From assembly GCA_964552715.1 (NCBI GenBank), contig CAZKHZ010000106.1, positions 1 to 12,871 on the forward strand: a stretch of 12,871 nt of DNA, in the 5' to 3' direction. Both the position numbers and the translations under genes were made by a program. The number at the start of each line of letters is the position of its first letter. Position 1 is the stretch's first letter. Positions 1 to 7,079 of the stretch are shown here, piece by piece. This stretch comes from UBA7692 sp964552715 (GTDB taxonomy: Bacteria > Bacteroidota > Bacteroidia > Chitinophagales > LD1). Below the pieces are notes generated by a model. The model was not told where the DNA came from and did not search any database. It was given only the letters and a program-made list of their open reading frames with translations.

Positions 1-1768
1 ACACTACATCATATTCCTCACCAATTAGGTAAGAGGCTATTGCGGCACCAACTTTATTCTTTTCGGTTAGGATAGCAATGTCGCGCTTGCTGAAACCCTT
101 TGCCAGCGCATCTTCTACAAGGCTCAGCACTTTGGTTAGCATCACTTCTTCTAACGTTTCATCGTCTGTTTTTTCAATGAATGAAAGGTGAACATTGCCA
201 CCAATGATATTCTTGCCGGGCTTCTGTTCGTGTTCATGGTACACTTCTTTTTCCACCAGCTCGGGCAACTGTTTCATCACATTATAAAACTCGTTGTTGA
301 AGGCTATTATGTTGTTTCTACTGCGATAATTGTACTCCAGATTTTGCAGCTTAGGGTCGTGATTGGCGATGTTCACTTCGCGTTCTCTCAATACCCAGTC
401 TTTATCGCTTCCATATATCTGCGGCAACATGGCAAACTGTTTCACCTCACCGCCTCTAAAGCGGTAAATGGCTTGTTTGGCATCGCCTACAATCAGGCAT
501 TCGTTGATGTTAGAAACTGCATTGTCAATCAGAGGTAAAAGATTGTGCCATTGCATCACCGATGTATCTTGAAACTCATCAATCATAATGTTGTCGTATC
601 GTGCGCCAACACGCTCAAAGATTACCGGCACCGGCTGCCCAGTTACCTCACCAAACACCAACTGCTGAAACTCACCAATAAGCATCAAGCTGTTCTCTAA
701 CTTGTAGTGCTGCAACAAATCATTTATCGCCTGCAAAAGCATGAAGGGAAATACATTTTCGCGAATCAGTTTAGCGAGTGTTATTTCTCCAAATTGCCCG
801 GTAAAAAAGGTTGTGAGATCTTTAAACAGTTGTTCCAAAACGGGTTGAGCGTTTAGCATGGCAGCGGTTGGATTTTTTGTGCTCCACCAATTGCCTTTTT
901 CAAAAATTTCCCAGTGTCGTTTGCCGCCTTTGATATTGTCATAAGCAGTGCCCTTTTCGCGCAAGCCGATAAAGTAACCTACCATACCTCCAGCCTTGAA
1001 ATGGAAATCTTCATTAGCAATTCCATTTTCCTCTATCACCCGAAACGCCCTATCAACAAGGCTTTTCACTTTCTTTTCAAAGTCATTAGTAAGCAAAAAA
1101 AGTTTTTGCTGAACTTTTAGCAACTGTGCTATAGAAGTTTTGGACAGTGCCTCGCGGTGGAAGTAGGCATCTTCTTTCAACAATAAAAACGAGAAGTTCA
1201 GCAACTCATCTTCTATGCGCATTCCCTTACCTTCCTGCAATTTTGTGGAAGCAAATTCAATCAATGCCTTAGATAAATATTTGCTTGTCTGCTCATCGCC
1301 ATCGGTTATGTCACCTTCTATTTCATCCAACAACAAATCAATCACCTCAGCCATCAGCGACTTAGTATCCATCTCAATTTCTACATTCATATTCAGCTTC
1401 AACTCATAAGCAAAGCCTTTGATTACTTGATGCGTGAAACTATCAATGGTGCTGATGGCTAGATCGGTATAGCTATGCAATATTGAAGAGAGCATTGAGC
1501 TTGCGCGCGCTTGCAAAGTGGATGTATCAATACCTAAATGTGCCGTCAAAAATTCAATAAGCGCAGCTTCTTTTTCATCCAGGCTTGAAAGGTTGGCGAG
1601 TGCGTCCAATATCCGCGACTTCATTTCGTTTGCAGCTTTGTTGGTAAAAGTTATTGCAAGAATATGCCTGTATTGGGTGGAGGGATTGCGCAATGCTAGG
1701 CGCAGATATTCGCGAACAAGTGTGTATGTTTTACCCGACCCGGCAGAAGCTTTGACTACAGTAAGCAT
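1..1768 (-). CDS. UvrD/AddA-like superfamily 1 DNA helicase, N-terminal part (runs off left edge)
   Basis: ATP-driven 3'-5' DNA helicase of the UvrD/RecB/AddA group, expected to act in double-strand-break processing and recombination. About 590 residues are visible. Family members of this type in Bacteroidota are usually about 1,050-1,100 residues, so the C-terminal helicase half and any nuclease domain lie outside. Visible motifs: Walker A ASAGSGKT at residues 7-14, followed by ITFTNKAANEM (motif Ia); Walker B MIDEFQDT at 395-402; GDAKQAIYRFRGG (motif III region) from about 428; and the LEYNYRS block (motif IV) further on. The ATG is favoured because the Walker A loop begins a few residues after it, as is normal for the family, and no other Met lies just upstream. 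It is divergent from the toxin-antitoxin pair. I saw no convincing promoter for it. An AddB-like partner would be expected nearby but is not in the window. Confidence 0.93.
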   Translation of the reverse strand, partial: MLTVVKASAGSGKTYTLVREYLRLALRNPSTQYRHILAITFTNKAANEMKSRILDALANLSSLDEKEAALIEFLTAHLGIDTSTLQARASSMLSSILHSYTDLAISTIDSFTHQVIKGFAYELKLNMNVEIEMDTKSLMAEVIDLLLDEIEGDITDGDEQTSKYLSKALIEFASTKLQEGKGMRIEDELLNFSFLLLKEDAYFHREALSKTSIAQLLKVQQKLFLLTNDFEKKVKSLVDRAFRVIEENGIANEDFHFKAGGMVGYFIGLREKGTAYDNIKGGKRHWEIFEKGNWWSTKNPTAAMLNAQPVLEQLFKDLTTFFTGQFGEITLAKLIRENVFPFMLLQAINDLLQHYKLENSLMLIGEFQQLVFGEVTGQPVPVIFERVGARYDNIMIDEFQDTSVMQWHNLLPLIDNAVSNINECLIVGDAKQAIYRFRGGEVKQFAMLPQIYGSDKDWVLREREVNIANHDPKLQNLEYNYRSRNNIIAFNNEFYNVMKQLPELVEKEVYHEHEQKPGKNIIGGNVHLSFIEKTDDETLEEVMLTKVLSLVEDALAKGFSKRDIAILTEKNKVGAAIASYLIGEEYDVV

Positions 1769-1806
1769 GAAGACAAGATTAATATTTTGAGGAAAATTTA
1801 AGGAAA

Positions 1807-1838
1807 TTTGAATTTTAAGACATTTGACAGTATATTTG
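1807..1838 (+). promoter_or_regulatory. Bacteroidota-type promoter of the antitoxin-toxin operon
   Basis: TTTG at 1807-1810 and TATATTTG at 1831-1838 are separated by 20 bp. The second box matches the phylum's -7 consensus TAnnTTTG perfectly, and the spacing is in the normal range. The predicted transcript would start a few bases downstream, about 10-15 bases before the first ATG at 1855, giving a very short leader. Confidence 0.6.
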
Positions 1839-1847
1839 TGGCAAATG
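1821..1847. promoter_or_regulatory. Imperfect palindrome around the -7 box: likely antitoxin operator
   Basis: The arms CATTTGACA (1821-1829) and TGGCAAATG (1839-1847) are inverted copies matching at 8 of 9 positions, with 9 bp between them. Eight of those nine bases are the -7 box. Xre-type antitoxins commonly repress their own operon, so a bound dimer here would cover the promoter directly. That this is the operator is inferred from position and symmetry. Confidence 0.45.
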
Positions 1848-1854
1848 ACGTAAA

Positions 1855-2310
1855 ATGAAAGAATATAAAATGAAAAATATAGAAACAACAAATATTGCAT
1901 CAGAGCCAATTGTTTCCTATTTGATTTCATCCAACACCTCATCTCCTCAACAAAATATCAGTAAGTCACGCGAAGGGATAGATAAAATCCGAGCTACAAA
2001 ACTTGCCGAAATGTTGAATCTATCTGTAAGCGAAATGTGTGTTATTCTTCATATTTCTGAAAGAACTTGGCAGCGATATAATACCAACGATAAACTGTCT
2101 CCCGAAGCTTCAGAAAAAATTATAATGCTTGCTAATCTTGCATTACATGGTGAAGGAGTTTTTGAATCACTGCCAGGTTTCTATAAATGGCTTAAATCTA
2201 ATCCTGAAATTTTAAACCGAGAAACGCCACTTTCCTATTTAGATACCGCTTTTGGCTTTCAACACATTGATAATATTTTGGGAAGAATTGAACACGGGGT
2301 TTACTCATAA
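1855..2310 (+). CDS. Xre/MbcA/ParS-type antitoxin of a RES toxin-antitoxin pair
   Basis: Antitoxin that should bind and neutralise the RES toxin encoded next and probably represses the shared promoter. The 151 residues show a divergent N-terminal tail (about 1-40, Ser/Asn-rich), a helix-turn-helix region at about 45-75 containing LNLSVSEMCVILHISERTWQRY, and a C-terminal toxin-binding region (about 100-148) with the LPGFYKWLKSNPEIL and PLSYLDTAFG blocks typical of the family once called DUF2384. The stop codon overlaps the toxin start (TAATG), so translation is probably coupled. A second in-frame ATG at 1870 would give 146 residues and a longer leader. Neither start has a clear ribosome binding site, so the exact start is uncertain. 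Confidence 0.92.
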   Translation: MKEYKMKNIETTNIASEPIVSYLISSNTSSPQQNISKSREGIDKIRATKLAEMLNLSVSEMCVILHISERTWQRYNTNDKLSPEASEKIIMLANLALHGEGVFESLPGFYKWLKSNPEILNRETPLSYLDTAFGFQHIDNILGRIEHGVYS

Positions 2311-2765
2311 TGCTGGTGTATCGTTTGTGTAAAAAGAAATATTCCTCGGATCTTTCGGGTAATGGTGCAAGACGTTATGGAGGCAGATGGAATTATCCTG
2401 GTACTTCATTGGTTTATACTTCAGAAGTTGCATCGTTGGCAGTGCTTGAAATACTAGTTCATTTAAGAATTGAAGATGCCTCAATGCCCTTCATAATAAC
2501 AACTTTAGATATTGGAAATTCAATAAAAGTAATTGAGCAAAAAGATTTGCCGAAAAATTGGCAGCGTGCAGATGGCAGCATTTACTTAATGAATACAACT
2601 AAAACTTGGATTGAAGAGCAGCAAAGCGTAGGATTAAAAGTTCCTTCGGTGATTTTACCAATTGAAAATAATATTTTACTAAATCCCGAACACCCTAAAT
2701 TCATCAACGTAAAGATTGTTGCGCAAGAAGAATTTTCATTTGATAAAAGATTATTGTTCGTCTAA
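2310..2765 (+). CDS. RES-domain toxin (NAD+-depleting type)
   Basis: Toxin of the RES family. Characterised RES toxins deplete cellular NAD+ and halt growth until neutralised by the Xre-type antitoxin. The 151-residue length is normal and nearly all of it is the RES domain. Family hallmarks: the GGRWN block with Arg26, Tyr36 in VYTS, Glu47 in AVLEILVH, Ser113 in VPSVILP, and the NPEHP block at 125-129. These include the conserved Arg, Glu and Ser that name the domain, so the enzyme looks intact. The ATG overlaps the antitoxin stop by one base. At its 3' end it overlaps the converging membrane-protein gene by four bases, leaving no room for a separate terminator. NAD+ activity is inferred from the family. 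Confidence 0.93.
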   Translation: MLVYRLCKKKYSSDLSGNGARRYGGRWNYPGTSLVYTSEVASLAVLEILVHLRIEDASMPFIITTLDIGNSIKVIEQKDLPKNWQRADGSIYLMNTTKTWIEEQQSVGLKVPSVILPIENNILLNPEHPKFINVKIVAQEEFSFDKRLLFV

Positions 2766-3415
2766 AACTTTCCAAAACGAAGGAATACCATTCCTCCCAC
2801 ACCGCTAAGGTTTTGCGTTTTTAACTCTTTGAAAGGTTCCCCAACAATAAGCCTGTAATTAAGCCCCACACCGATTCTAAAGATGTGCGTTGCATTCCAA
2901 ATGCCATATACCGCAGGAATTATTCCTGCTAAATTCCTGCGTGTGGTAACTGTATCAAATTGTGTGAATTTAATATTACTCCATCCGGCTGCCAGTTCGG
3001 GTTGCAACGAGAATTTTTTGTCGTGAAAGAGAATGTACCCAAAACTTAAGCCAGCAAAATTGTGTGTCAGATAAAGCTGGTCTTTAGAATCGGGGTAAGT
3101 TAATTTTGTAATGTTCTCGCGCGAAGAAAGAAGGTGATAATTTGCTCCTACCACATATTTATGATTGATAACCCAATGTAAACTAAAGTGTGTGGTGGCG
3201 GCAGCACTGCCCACCATGTGAGTTGCAGCCACTGCAGCTTGCACATAGGCTGTGCTTACAAATTTCTTTGAGTAGAAAAATGGTTTCTGGGTAGTGTCTT
3301 CGTCCTGAGCAAATGTGCATGAAGCAACAAAAACAAATAATAACATTGCAATAATAATCTTACCGCAAAGCATTCCTTTGTATTCAAGCCGCATCGTATA
3401 TTCTTTATCCCTCAT
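2762..3415 (-). CDS. Predicted outer-membrane beta-barrel protein
   Basis: I do not recognise a named family. The N-terminus carries a Sec signal: hydrophobic segment IIIAMLLFVFVASCTFA at about residues 20-36, then QDEDTTQ, compatible with signal peptidase I cleavage after Ala36. The rest alternates short hydrophobic/aromatic strands with turns (for example HFSLHWVINHKYVVGANYHLL and AGLSFGYILFHDKKFSLQPELAAGW) and ends in VFLRFGKF with a terminal Phe. This is the usual pattern of a small outer-membrane barrel. VASC at 30-33 could be read as a lipobox, but a barrel with a Phe end fits peptidase I better. Met1, Met8 and Met15 are all possible starts; Met15 gives the most typical signal peptide. 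It lies 30 bases downstream of the 275-residue protein gene, probably in the same transcript. Confidence 0.75.
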   Translation of the reverse strand: MRDKEYTMRLEYKGMLCGKIIIAMLLFVFVASCTFAQDEDTTQKPFFYSKKFVSTAYVQAAVAATHMVGSAAATTHFSLHWVINHKYVVGANYHLLSSRENITKLTYPDSKDQLYLTHNFAGLSFGYILFHDKKFSLQPELAAGWSNIKFTQFDTVTTRRNLAGIIPAVYGIWNATHIFRIGVGLNYRLIVGEPFKELKTQNLSGVGGMVFLRFGKF

Positions 3416-3445
3416 TATTTAATATAAGTCAACCTTGCGGCAAGT

Positions 3446-4273
3446 TTATAATTCCTCAAAGTCCACTCTGTTCACCAACCACCAGTTTGCATCGGGCTTG
3501 CGGGTAAGCCAAAATTCAATCGGGTACTCACGCTTAGCAAAACGCCTGCCTTTGGCAGACTGCAACCCGTAAGTTATTGAGCAACTTAAATATGCCTCGG
3601 TATTTTCCTCATTTATGTCTAAAACTTTCACATCCATCTCCTCCAGTCTGCCGTTGTTAAATGTGCTTTGCCATATTTTTAGATTGCTTACCCACTCTTC
3701 AAAATCTACTTGCAAACCTAACTTGTCACGCATATCATCATCATACACGGCTTCAAAAGGTGGATTTTCTTTATCTATTAATATCACAGCCGCATCATGT
3801 ACTGTGCGCTTTATATCAAAGGCATGATTGGGATAAAAGTCTTCATACACAAAATGCAACCTCCATCCTTTCAGGTTAATGCTTTCTACGTCTCTTTTAA
3901 AAAGTTCTTCGGTAAGAAAACGATAGAGTTCTCTAGTATCAATACCACTAACAGAAACAAGCGACACGCCTTTCTTATCCATCAATTTCAACAATCGTTT
4001 AAATTCTTTGGCAACGGCTTTGTCACTCAAATCATGTACGTGGCTATACTCAGGCTTGTCTATAAGTTCGTATAACTTATTAGTAACTGCAACAGCATGG
4101 GCACGCTGAATTTTTTCAATCTGCCTTAGAAAAGCATTTTCAATATCAGGAGGGATTGCAGTGCTGCCCACAAACTCGCCACCAAACTCTGCCATCATTT
4201 TCATTTTCAGAAACTCGTTCTCAGTGTTTAGCTCGTCTGCCGATTTGGTTTTCTTTTTTCTCTGTTTTGCCAT
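3446..4273 (-). CDS. Conserved-looking protein of unknown function (275 aa)
   Basis: Not recognised. It has no signal peptide or membrane segment, so it is probably cytoplasmic. Layout: a very basic start (AKQRKKKTK), then an acidic helical stretch, a mid-region rich in charged helices (about 40-130), and a C-terminal half with alternating strands, ending in a Trp-Trp block (NWWLVNRVDFEEL). That last part would fit an NTF2-like or similar alpha+beta domain, but this is only an impression. The ATG at 4273 is chosen; extending three codons upstream would need a TTG start. It sits between the methyltransferase gene (53 bases upstream) and the barrel gene (30 bases downstream), all on the minus strand. 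Confidence 0.8.
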   Translation of the reverse strand: MAKQRKKKTKSADELNTENEFLKMKMMAEFGGEFVGSTAIPPDIENAFLRQIEKIQRAHAVAVTNKLYELIDKPEYSHVHDLSDKAVAKEFKRLLKLMDKKGVSLVSVSGIDTRELYRFLTEELFKRDVESINLKGWRLHFVYEDFYPNHAFDIKRTVHDAAVILIDKENPPFEAVYDDDMRDKLGLQVDFEEWVSNLKIWQSTFNNGRLEEMDVKVLDINEENTEAYLSCSITYGLQSAKGRRFAKREYPIEFWLTRKPDANWWLVNRVDFEEL

Positions 4274-4279
4274 TGGCTG

Positions 4280-4310
4280 CAAAATAAGTACTTATGTTTT
4301 AGCTTGCAAA
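4280..4310 (-). promoter_or_regulatory. Possible promoter for the 275-residue protein gene
   Basis: Reading the minus strand, TTTG (4310-4307) is followed after 19 bp by TTATTTTG (4287-4280), one mismatch from TAnnTTTG. The -7 box ends only 6 bases before the ATG, so the transcript would be nearly leaderless. This makes the call weak; read-through from the methyltransferase gene is the alternative. Confidence 0.25.
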
Positions 4311-4326
4311 TGCAATAGAGTATCTA

Positions 4327-5496
4327 CTACTCAACCCATAAAAGCAAACCTTTAAGATATTCGCCTTCGGGATGAAAAATATTTACCGGATGGTCTGCCG
4401 GCTGTGTTACCCGGTGGATGATTTTGATATTTCGTTTTGCCTCAATTGCCCCGGCTGTCACCGCTCCTTCAAACAAAGCAGCATTTACCGCCTGCGAGCA
4501 GGAGAAAGTAAACACCATTCCACCTTTTGACACCTTTTGAAATGCCGCAGCATTTATTCTTTTGTAAGCCTGAATCGCTTGATGTCGCGCACTGTGGTGT
4601 TTGGCAAAAGCAGGCGGGTCTAAAATAATTGTGTTGTAAAAATCATTCTTCGCTTCCTTCATGAATTCAAAAACATCGGAAGTGAAAGATTGATGATTTT
4701 GAAGCTGATTCAGCGCAATATTCTCATCGGTGGTTGCCATAGCTTTTGCAGACGCATCTACTGAATGTACCTCGGTGGCGCCACCTTTAAGTGCATACAC
4801 CGAAAATCCTCCAGTGTAACAAAATGTATTCAACACATTTTTTCCTTTCGAAAACTCGCCAAGCAACTTCCTGTTCTCGCGCTGATCAAGAAAGAAGCCT
4901 GTTTTTTGCCCACCAACTATATCTACATTAAAACGATTTCCATGCTCGATGATTTCTGTTGAAACAGCTTCGCCAATTAGTATTTCATCTTTGGTGTGTG
5001 CATGAAGCGCGGCACTGCTTTTATCATATACGTTTGTAATTCTTCCTGCAGAAAGTTGCACCAATAAGTTGGCTACCATTTTTCTTTCCTTAAACATACC
5101 TGTACTGTGCGCCTGCACCACGGCAGTGTTATGATACATATCAATAATCAAACCCGACAAACCATCTCCCTCACCATGAATTAAGCGGAAAGCATTGGTT
5201 AAATTATTGTCCCATAAACCAATTGCCTTACGCAAAGCAATGGCGCTTTCAATTCTTTGTTTGAAGCAATGCTCTACACTGTCAATTTTATCAAACGAAA
5301 ATAAACGAACGGCTATGCTACCATTAGCGTAGTGACCAACCCCAAGCAGCGCGCCTCTTTCATCTTCAACGTTTACAACATCCCCATCATTCGCTTCGCC
5401 TTCAATCTTTTTTATTGCACCAGAAAAAATCCACGGGTGGAATCTTCTAACTGCTTCGGTTTTATGTTTGTGTAACACAATAGTTGCAACATTCAT
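4327..5496 (-). CDS. rlmI: RlmI-type class I SAM-dependent rRNA methyltransferase
   Basis: Homologue of the enzyme that makes 5-methylcytosine at position 1962 of 23S rRNA (E. coli numbering), using S-adenosylmethionine in the cytoplasm. Its 389 residues match the family's length. A PUA-type RNA-binding domain at about 1-75 contains RRFHPWIFSGAI; KTGFFLDQRENR is at 198-209; SAM-binding motif I NTFCYTGGFS is at 223-232; an acidic motif II SVDAS is at 245-249; DPPAF is at 293-297; and the FSCSQ block at about 331-335 carries the presumed catalytic Cys. All key blocks are intact. It is divergent from the HMA protein gene, with a plausible promoter of its own. The symbol is assigned by family; substrate position was not verified and a paralogue with another target cytosine is possible. 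Confidence 0.92.
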   Translation of the reverse strand: MNVATIVLHKHKTEAVRRFHPWIFSGAIKKIEGEANDGDVVNVEDERGALLGVGHYANGSIAVRLFSFDKIDSVEHCFKQRIESAIALRKAIGLWDNNLTNAFRLIHGEGDGLSGLIIDMYHNTAVVQAHSTGMFKERKMVANLLVQLSAGRITNVYDKSSAALHAHTKDEILIGEAVSTEIIEHGNRFNVDIVGGQKTGFFLDQRENRKLLGEFSKGKNVLNTFCYTGGFSVYALKGGATEVHSVDASAKAMATTDENIALNQLQNHQSFTSDVFEFMKEAKNDFYNTIILDPPAFAKHHSARHQAIQAYKRINAAAFQKVSKGGMVFTFSCSQAVNAALFEGAVTAGAIEAKRNIKIIHRVTQPADHPVNIFHPEGEYLKGLLLWVE

Positions 5497-5518
5497 GGGT
5501 TTAAATTTCTATAAGCCA

Positions 5519-5547
5519 TAAACATACTTTTAAAAAAAGTTATCAAA
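5519..5547 (-). promoter_or_regulatory. Probable promoter of the rlmI-type gene
   Basis: On the minus strand, TTTG (5547-5544) is followed after 17 bp by TATGTTTA (5526-5519), which matches TAnnTTTG except for the last base. It lies 22 bases before the ATG, giving a leader of roughly 15 bases. Confidence 0.5.
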
Positions 5548-5554
5548 ACAATAT

Positions 5555-5608
5555 TTGTAACCCGTAGCGCGTTAATCATTGTAAACAGCTTTGCTGTTGA
5601 GGTTACAA
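5555..5608. promoter_or_regulatory. Three TTGTAA half-sites at 24-bp steps with a nested palindrome
   Basis: TTGTAA occurs at 5555-5560 and 5579-5584, and its inverse TTACAA at 5603-5608, so each copy begins 24 bp after the last. The outer two extend to a perfect 8-bp inverted repeat, TTGTAACC and GGTTACAA. Between the second and third copies is AACAGC-TTT-GCTGTT (5584-5598), whose centre coincides with the proposed -33 box of the HMA gene. The block lies between two divergent promoters and could be a regulator's binding region; no regulator gene is in the window. Confidence 0.35.
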
Positions 5609-5622
5609 TCAATATATATTTA
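5590..5622 (+). promoter_or_regulatory. Possible promoter of the HMA protein gene
   Basis: TTTG at 5590-5593 and TATATTTA at 5615-5622, with 21 bp between. The -7 box differs from TAnnTTTG only in the last base. It ends 15 bases before the ATG, a distance close to that seen for the antitoxin gene. Confidence 0.4.
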
Positions 5623-5637
5623 CGAAAATTTTACGTT

Positions 5638-5994
5638 ATGAAAAGCATCATCAAATCTATCGCAGCTTCGTTGTTAGTCATCTTCGCTATGTCTTTATTA
5701 GTTAGTGCAATGGCAGAGCCTAAATCGGAAAGTGTAAAATTCCAATCCTCTCCAGTATGTACTATGTGTAAATCAAGAATTGAAACTGCACTTCAAAAAG
5801 TAGATGGCGTTTTAGCATCATTGGTAAATCTAAATAATGGCAAAATTAGTATAAAGTTTGACCCTGCTATTACAAATGTAGAAAGTTTAAAATCCTCCAT
5901 TTTAAATTTAGGTTATTCTGCAAATGGAACTCAGCCGAATAAAGAATCTTTTGATAAACTCCCTGATTGCTGCAAGGGAAAAACAAAGCATTAA
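5638..5994 (+). CDS. Exported heavy-metal-associated (HMA) domain protein
   Basis: Small periplasmic metal-binding protein related to copper chaperones and the N-terminal domains of metal-transporting ATPases. Residues 1-26 form a Sec signal peptide (KSIIKSIAA, hydrophobic core, then VSAMA). The HMA domain spans about 31-97, with the metal-binding CTMC at 41-44 in place of the common MxCxxC, followed by the helix SRIETALQKVDGV and the strand pair SLVNLNNGKISIKFDP. A C-terminal tail carries a second Cys pair at 111-112 (PDCCKGK), which might act as an extra metal or thiol site. No copper ATPase, CsoR or CueR-like gene is in view, so the metal and partner are unknown. It is followed after 119 bases by another exported protein on the same strand. 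Confidence 0.9.
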   Translation: MKSIIKSIAASLLVIFAMSLLVSAMAEPKSESVKFQSSPVCTMCKSRIETALQKVDGVLASLVNLNNGKISIKFDPAITNVESLKSSILNLGYSANGTQPNKESFDKLPDCCKGKTKH

Positions 5995-6026
5995 AAGCAA
6001 GTTCCTATTTCAAGGCAAGGACTTTT

Positions 6027-6048
6027 CAATGCTGATAAATCAACATTG
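6027..6048 (+). terminator. Possible weak terminator after the HMA gene
   Basis: CAATGCTGA (6027-6035) and TCAACATTG (6040-6048) can pair over nine positions with one C-A mismatch around a four-base loop, followed by ATTTTCT. The stem is A+T-rich and the T-run is short, so activity is doubtful. Confidence 0.25.
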
Positions 6049-6113
6049 ATTTTCTACAACACAATAAAATGGATAGTGGTTACGTTTAAATATCACATCA
6101 AAATTTAAACGTT

Positions 6114-6986
6114 ATGAGACAATTACTTTTAGTATTGGCAATCACATTTGCTTGGCAAAGTTTATACGCAACACATTTAATTAATGCTTTAAACTCTAAA
6201 GAACTTTCGGTTGAAATGCGCGGAGCCATCTTTAAAGAAATGACCGAAGCTATGCGCACAGAATCTTTTGCTCCAAAACTACAAATGGAATTAAAGAACA
6301 ATACCAATGCACCACTTAAGGTTGAGTTAGAAGAGGGCTATATGATGGAGCCAATTGAAAGTGGCTATCAGGCATTGTTAATGACAAAGCCAATGGTAGT
6401 TACATTACAGCCTAAAGGTAGTAGCAAACAATTTTTGTATGCGATGTGTACACAAATTTCAATGAGTTCACCAAACTCAACAATAAAATATAAGGTAGGT
6501 AAAAAAGCACCCGATGCTTTACTTAGATTGGCACAACTAATTGCACAAAAAAATTACCAAAACTTTGGTGCTCAACAATCAGTGTGGAGTATTTCTGACA
6601 ACAGCCCTATACTTTCTATTTCCGGCAGTTCAAAAGACATGGAAAATGACTTACAAAAATTTGTAGCTGATTTGAAAGGAGTGGACTTAGAAAAACTTAA
6701 ACGCGAAAATCATGGCAAAGATTTAGCTTCAATTATGTCAGTGTATAACGGCAGAAAATTAGATAGAAATATTGTTTTCAAATCTGATACGAGCAGCATA
6801 GTTTCCGTAGGTTATTATAATGAACAGGGGGAACTAATTAAGCCTCTGTTTGAAAATACACTTTTTAAAAATGGGCAACATAGCATCCGCTACAATCCTT
6901 TCCCTCTTGCATTAGCAAATAAACGATACAGTGTGCGTTTAGTAAAAGACGATGAAGTTTTTAGAGCGTATTACTTTATGCAGTAA
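6114..6986 (+). CDS. Secreted protein of unknown function (290 aa)
   Basis: Not recognised. Residues 1-19 are a clear Sec signal peptide (RQLLLVLAITFAWQSLYA, cleavage likely after Ala19), so the product is periplasmic, surface-attached or secreted. The mature part has a strand-rich block at about 55-120 (LQMELKNNTNAPLKVELEEGY ... VVTLQPKGSSK), a helical block containing NFGAQQSVWSISDN at about 150-163, a Lys-rich helix, and a C-terminal strand block ending in KRYSVRLVKDDEVFRAYYFMQ. That last block resembles the small beta domains that end many Bacteroidota secreted proteins, though I cannot assign it to a known sorting domain. TACGTTTA at 6081-6088 resembles a -7 box but lacks a well-placed -33. 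The gene ends 144 bases before tssB on the same strand; any T6SS link is only positional. Confidence 0.82.
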   Translation: MRQLLLVLAITFAWQSLYATHLINALNSKELSVEMRGAIFKEMTEAMRTESFAPKLQMELKNNTNAPLKVELEEGYMMEPIESGYQALLMTKPMVVTLQPKGSSKQFLYAMCTQISMSSPNSTIKYKVGKKAPDALLRLAQLIAQKNYQNFGAQQSVWSISDNSPILSISGSSKDMENDLQKFVADLKGVDLEKLKRENHGKDLASIMSVYNGRKLDRNIVFKSDTSSIVSVGYYNEQGELIKPLFENTLFKNGQHSIRYNPFPLALANKRYSVRLVKDDEVFRAYYFMQ

Positions 6987-6991
6987 TTGCA

Positions 6992-7006
6992 TGAATAAAT
7001 TATTCA
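6992..7006. repeat. 15-bp perfect palindrome after the secreted-protein gene
   Basis: TGAATAA and TTATTCA flank a single central A, just after the preceding stop codon and about 125 bases before tssB. With a one-base centre and no T-run it makes a poor terminator; a protein-binding site is possible. Confidence 0.4.
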
Positions 7007-7079
7007 AGGATTAAATGAAACTATTAGGCAATATTCAGTTTCCAATTTTTTGACTTAAAAATAATTCATTCCAAAAAAT

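Noticed and set aside
188..1790. Several plus-strand open frames of 60-120 codons within the helicase region
   Set aside because: They are shadows of the minus-strand helicase frame, which carries clear Walker A, Walker B and further helicase motifs through the whole stretch.
3300..3330. Lipoprotein reading (VASC lipobox) of the outer-membrane barrel protein
   Set aside because: The signal continues to a good peptidase I site after FA at residues 35-36, and the protein has a barrel-like strand pattern with a terminal Phe. Kept only as an alternative.
4274..4282. Extended start (TTG) for the 275-residue protein
   Set aside because: It adds only three residues; the ATG at 4273 leads directly into a typical MAKQRKKK start, so the TTG is unnecessary.
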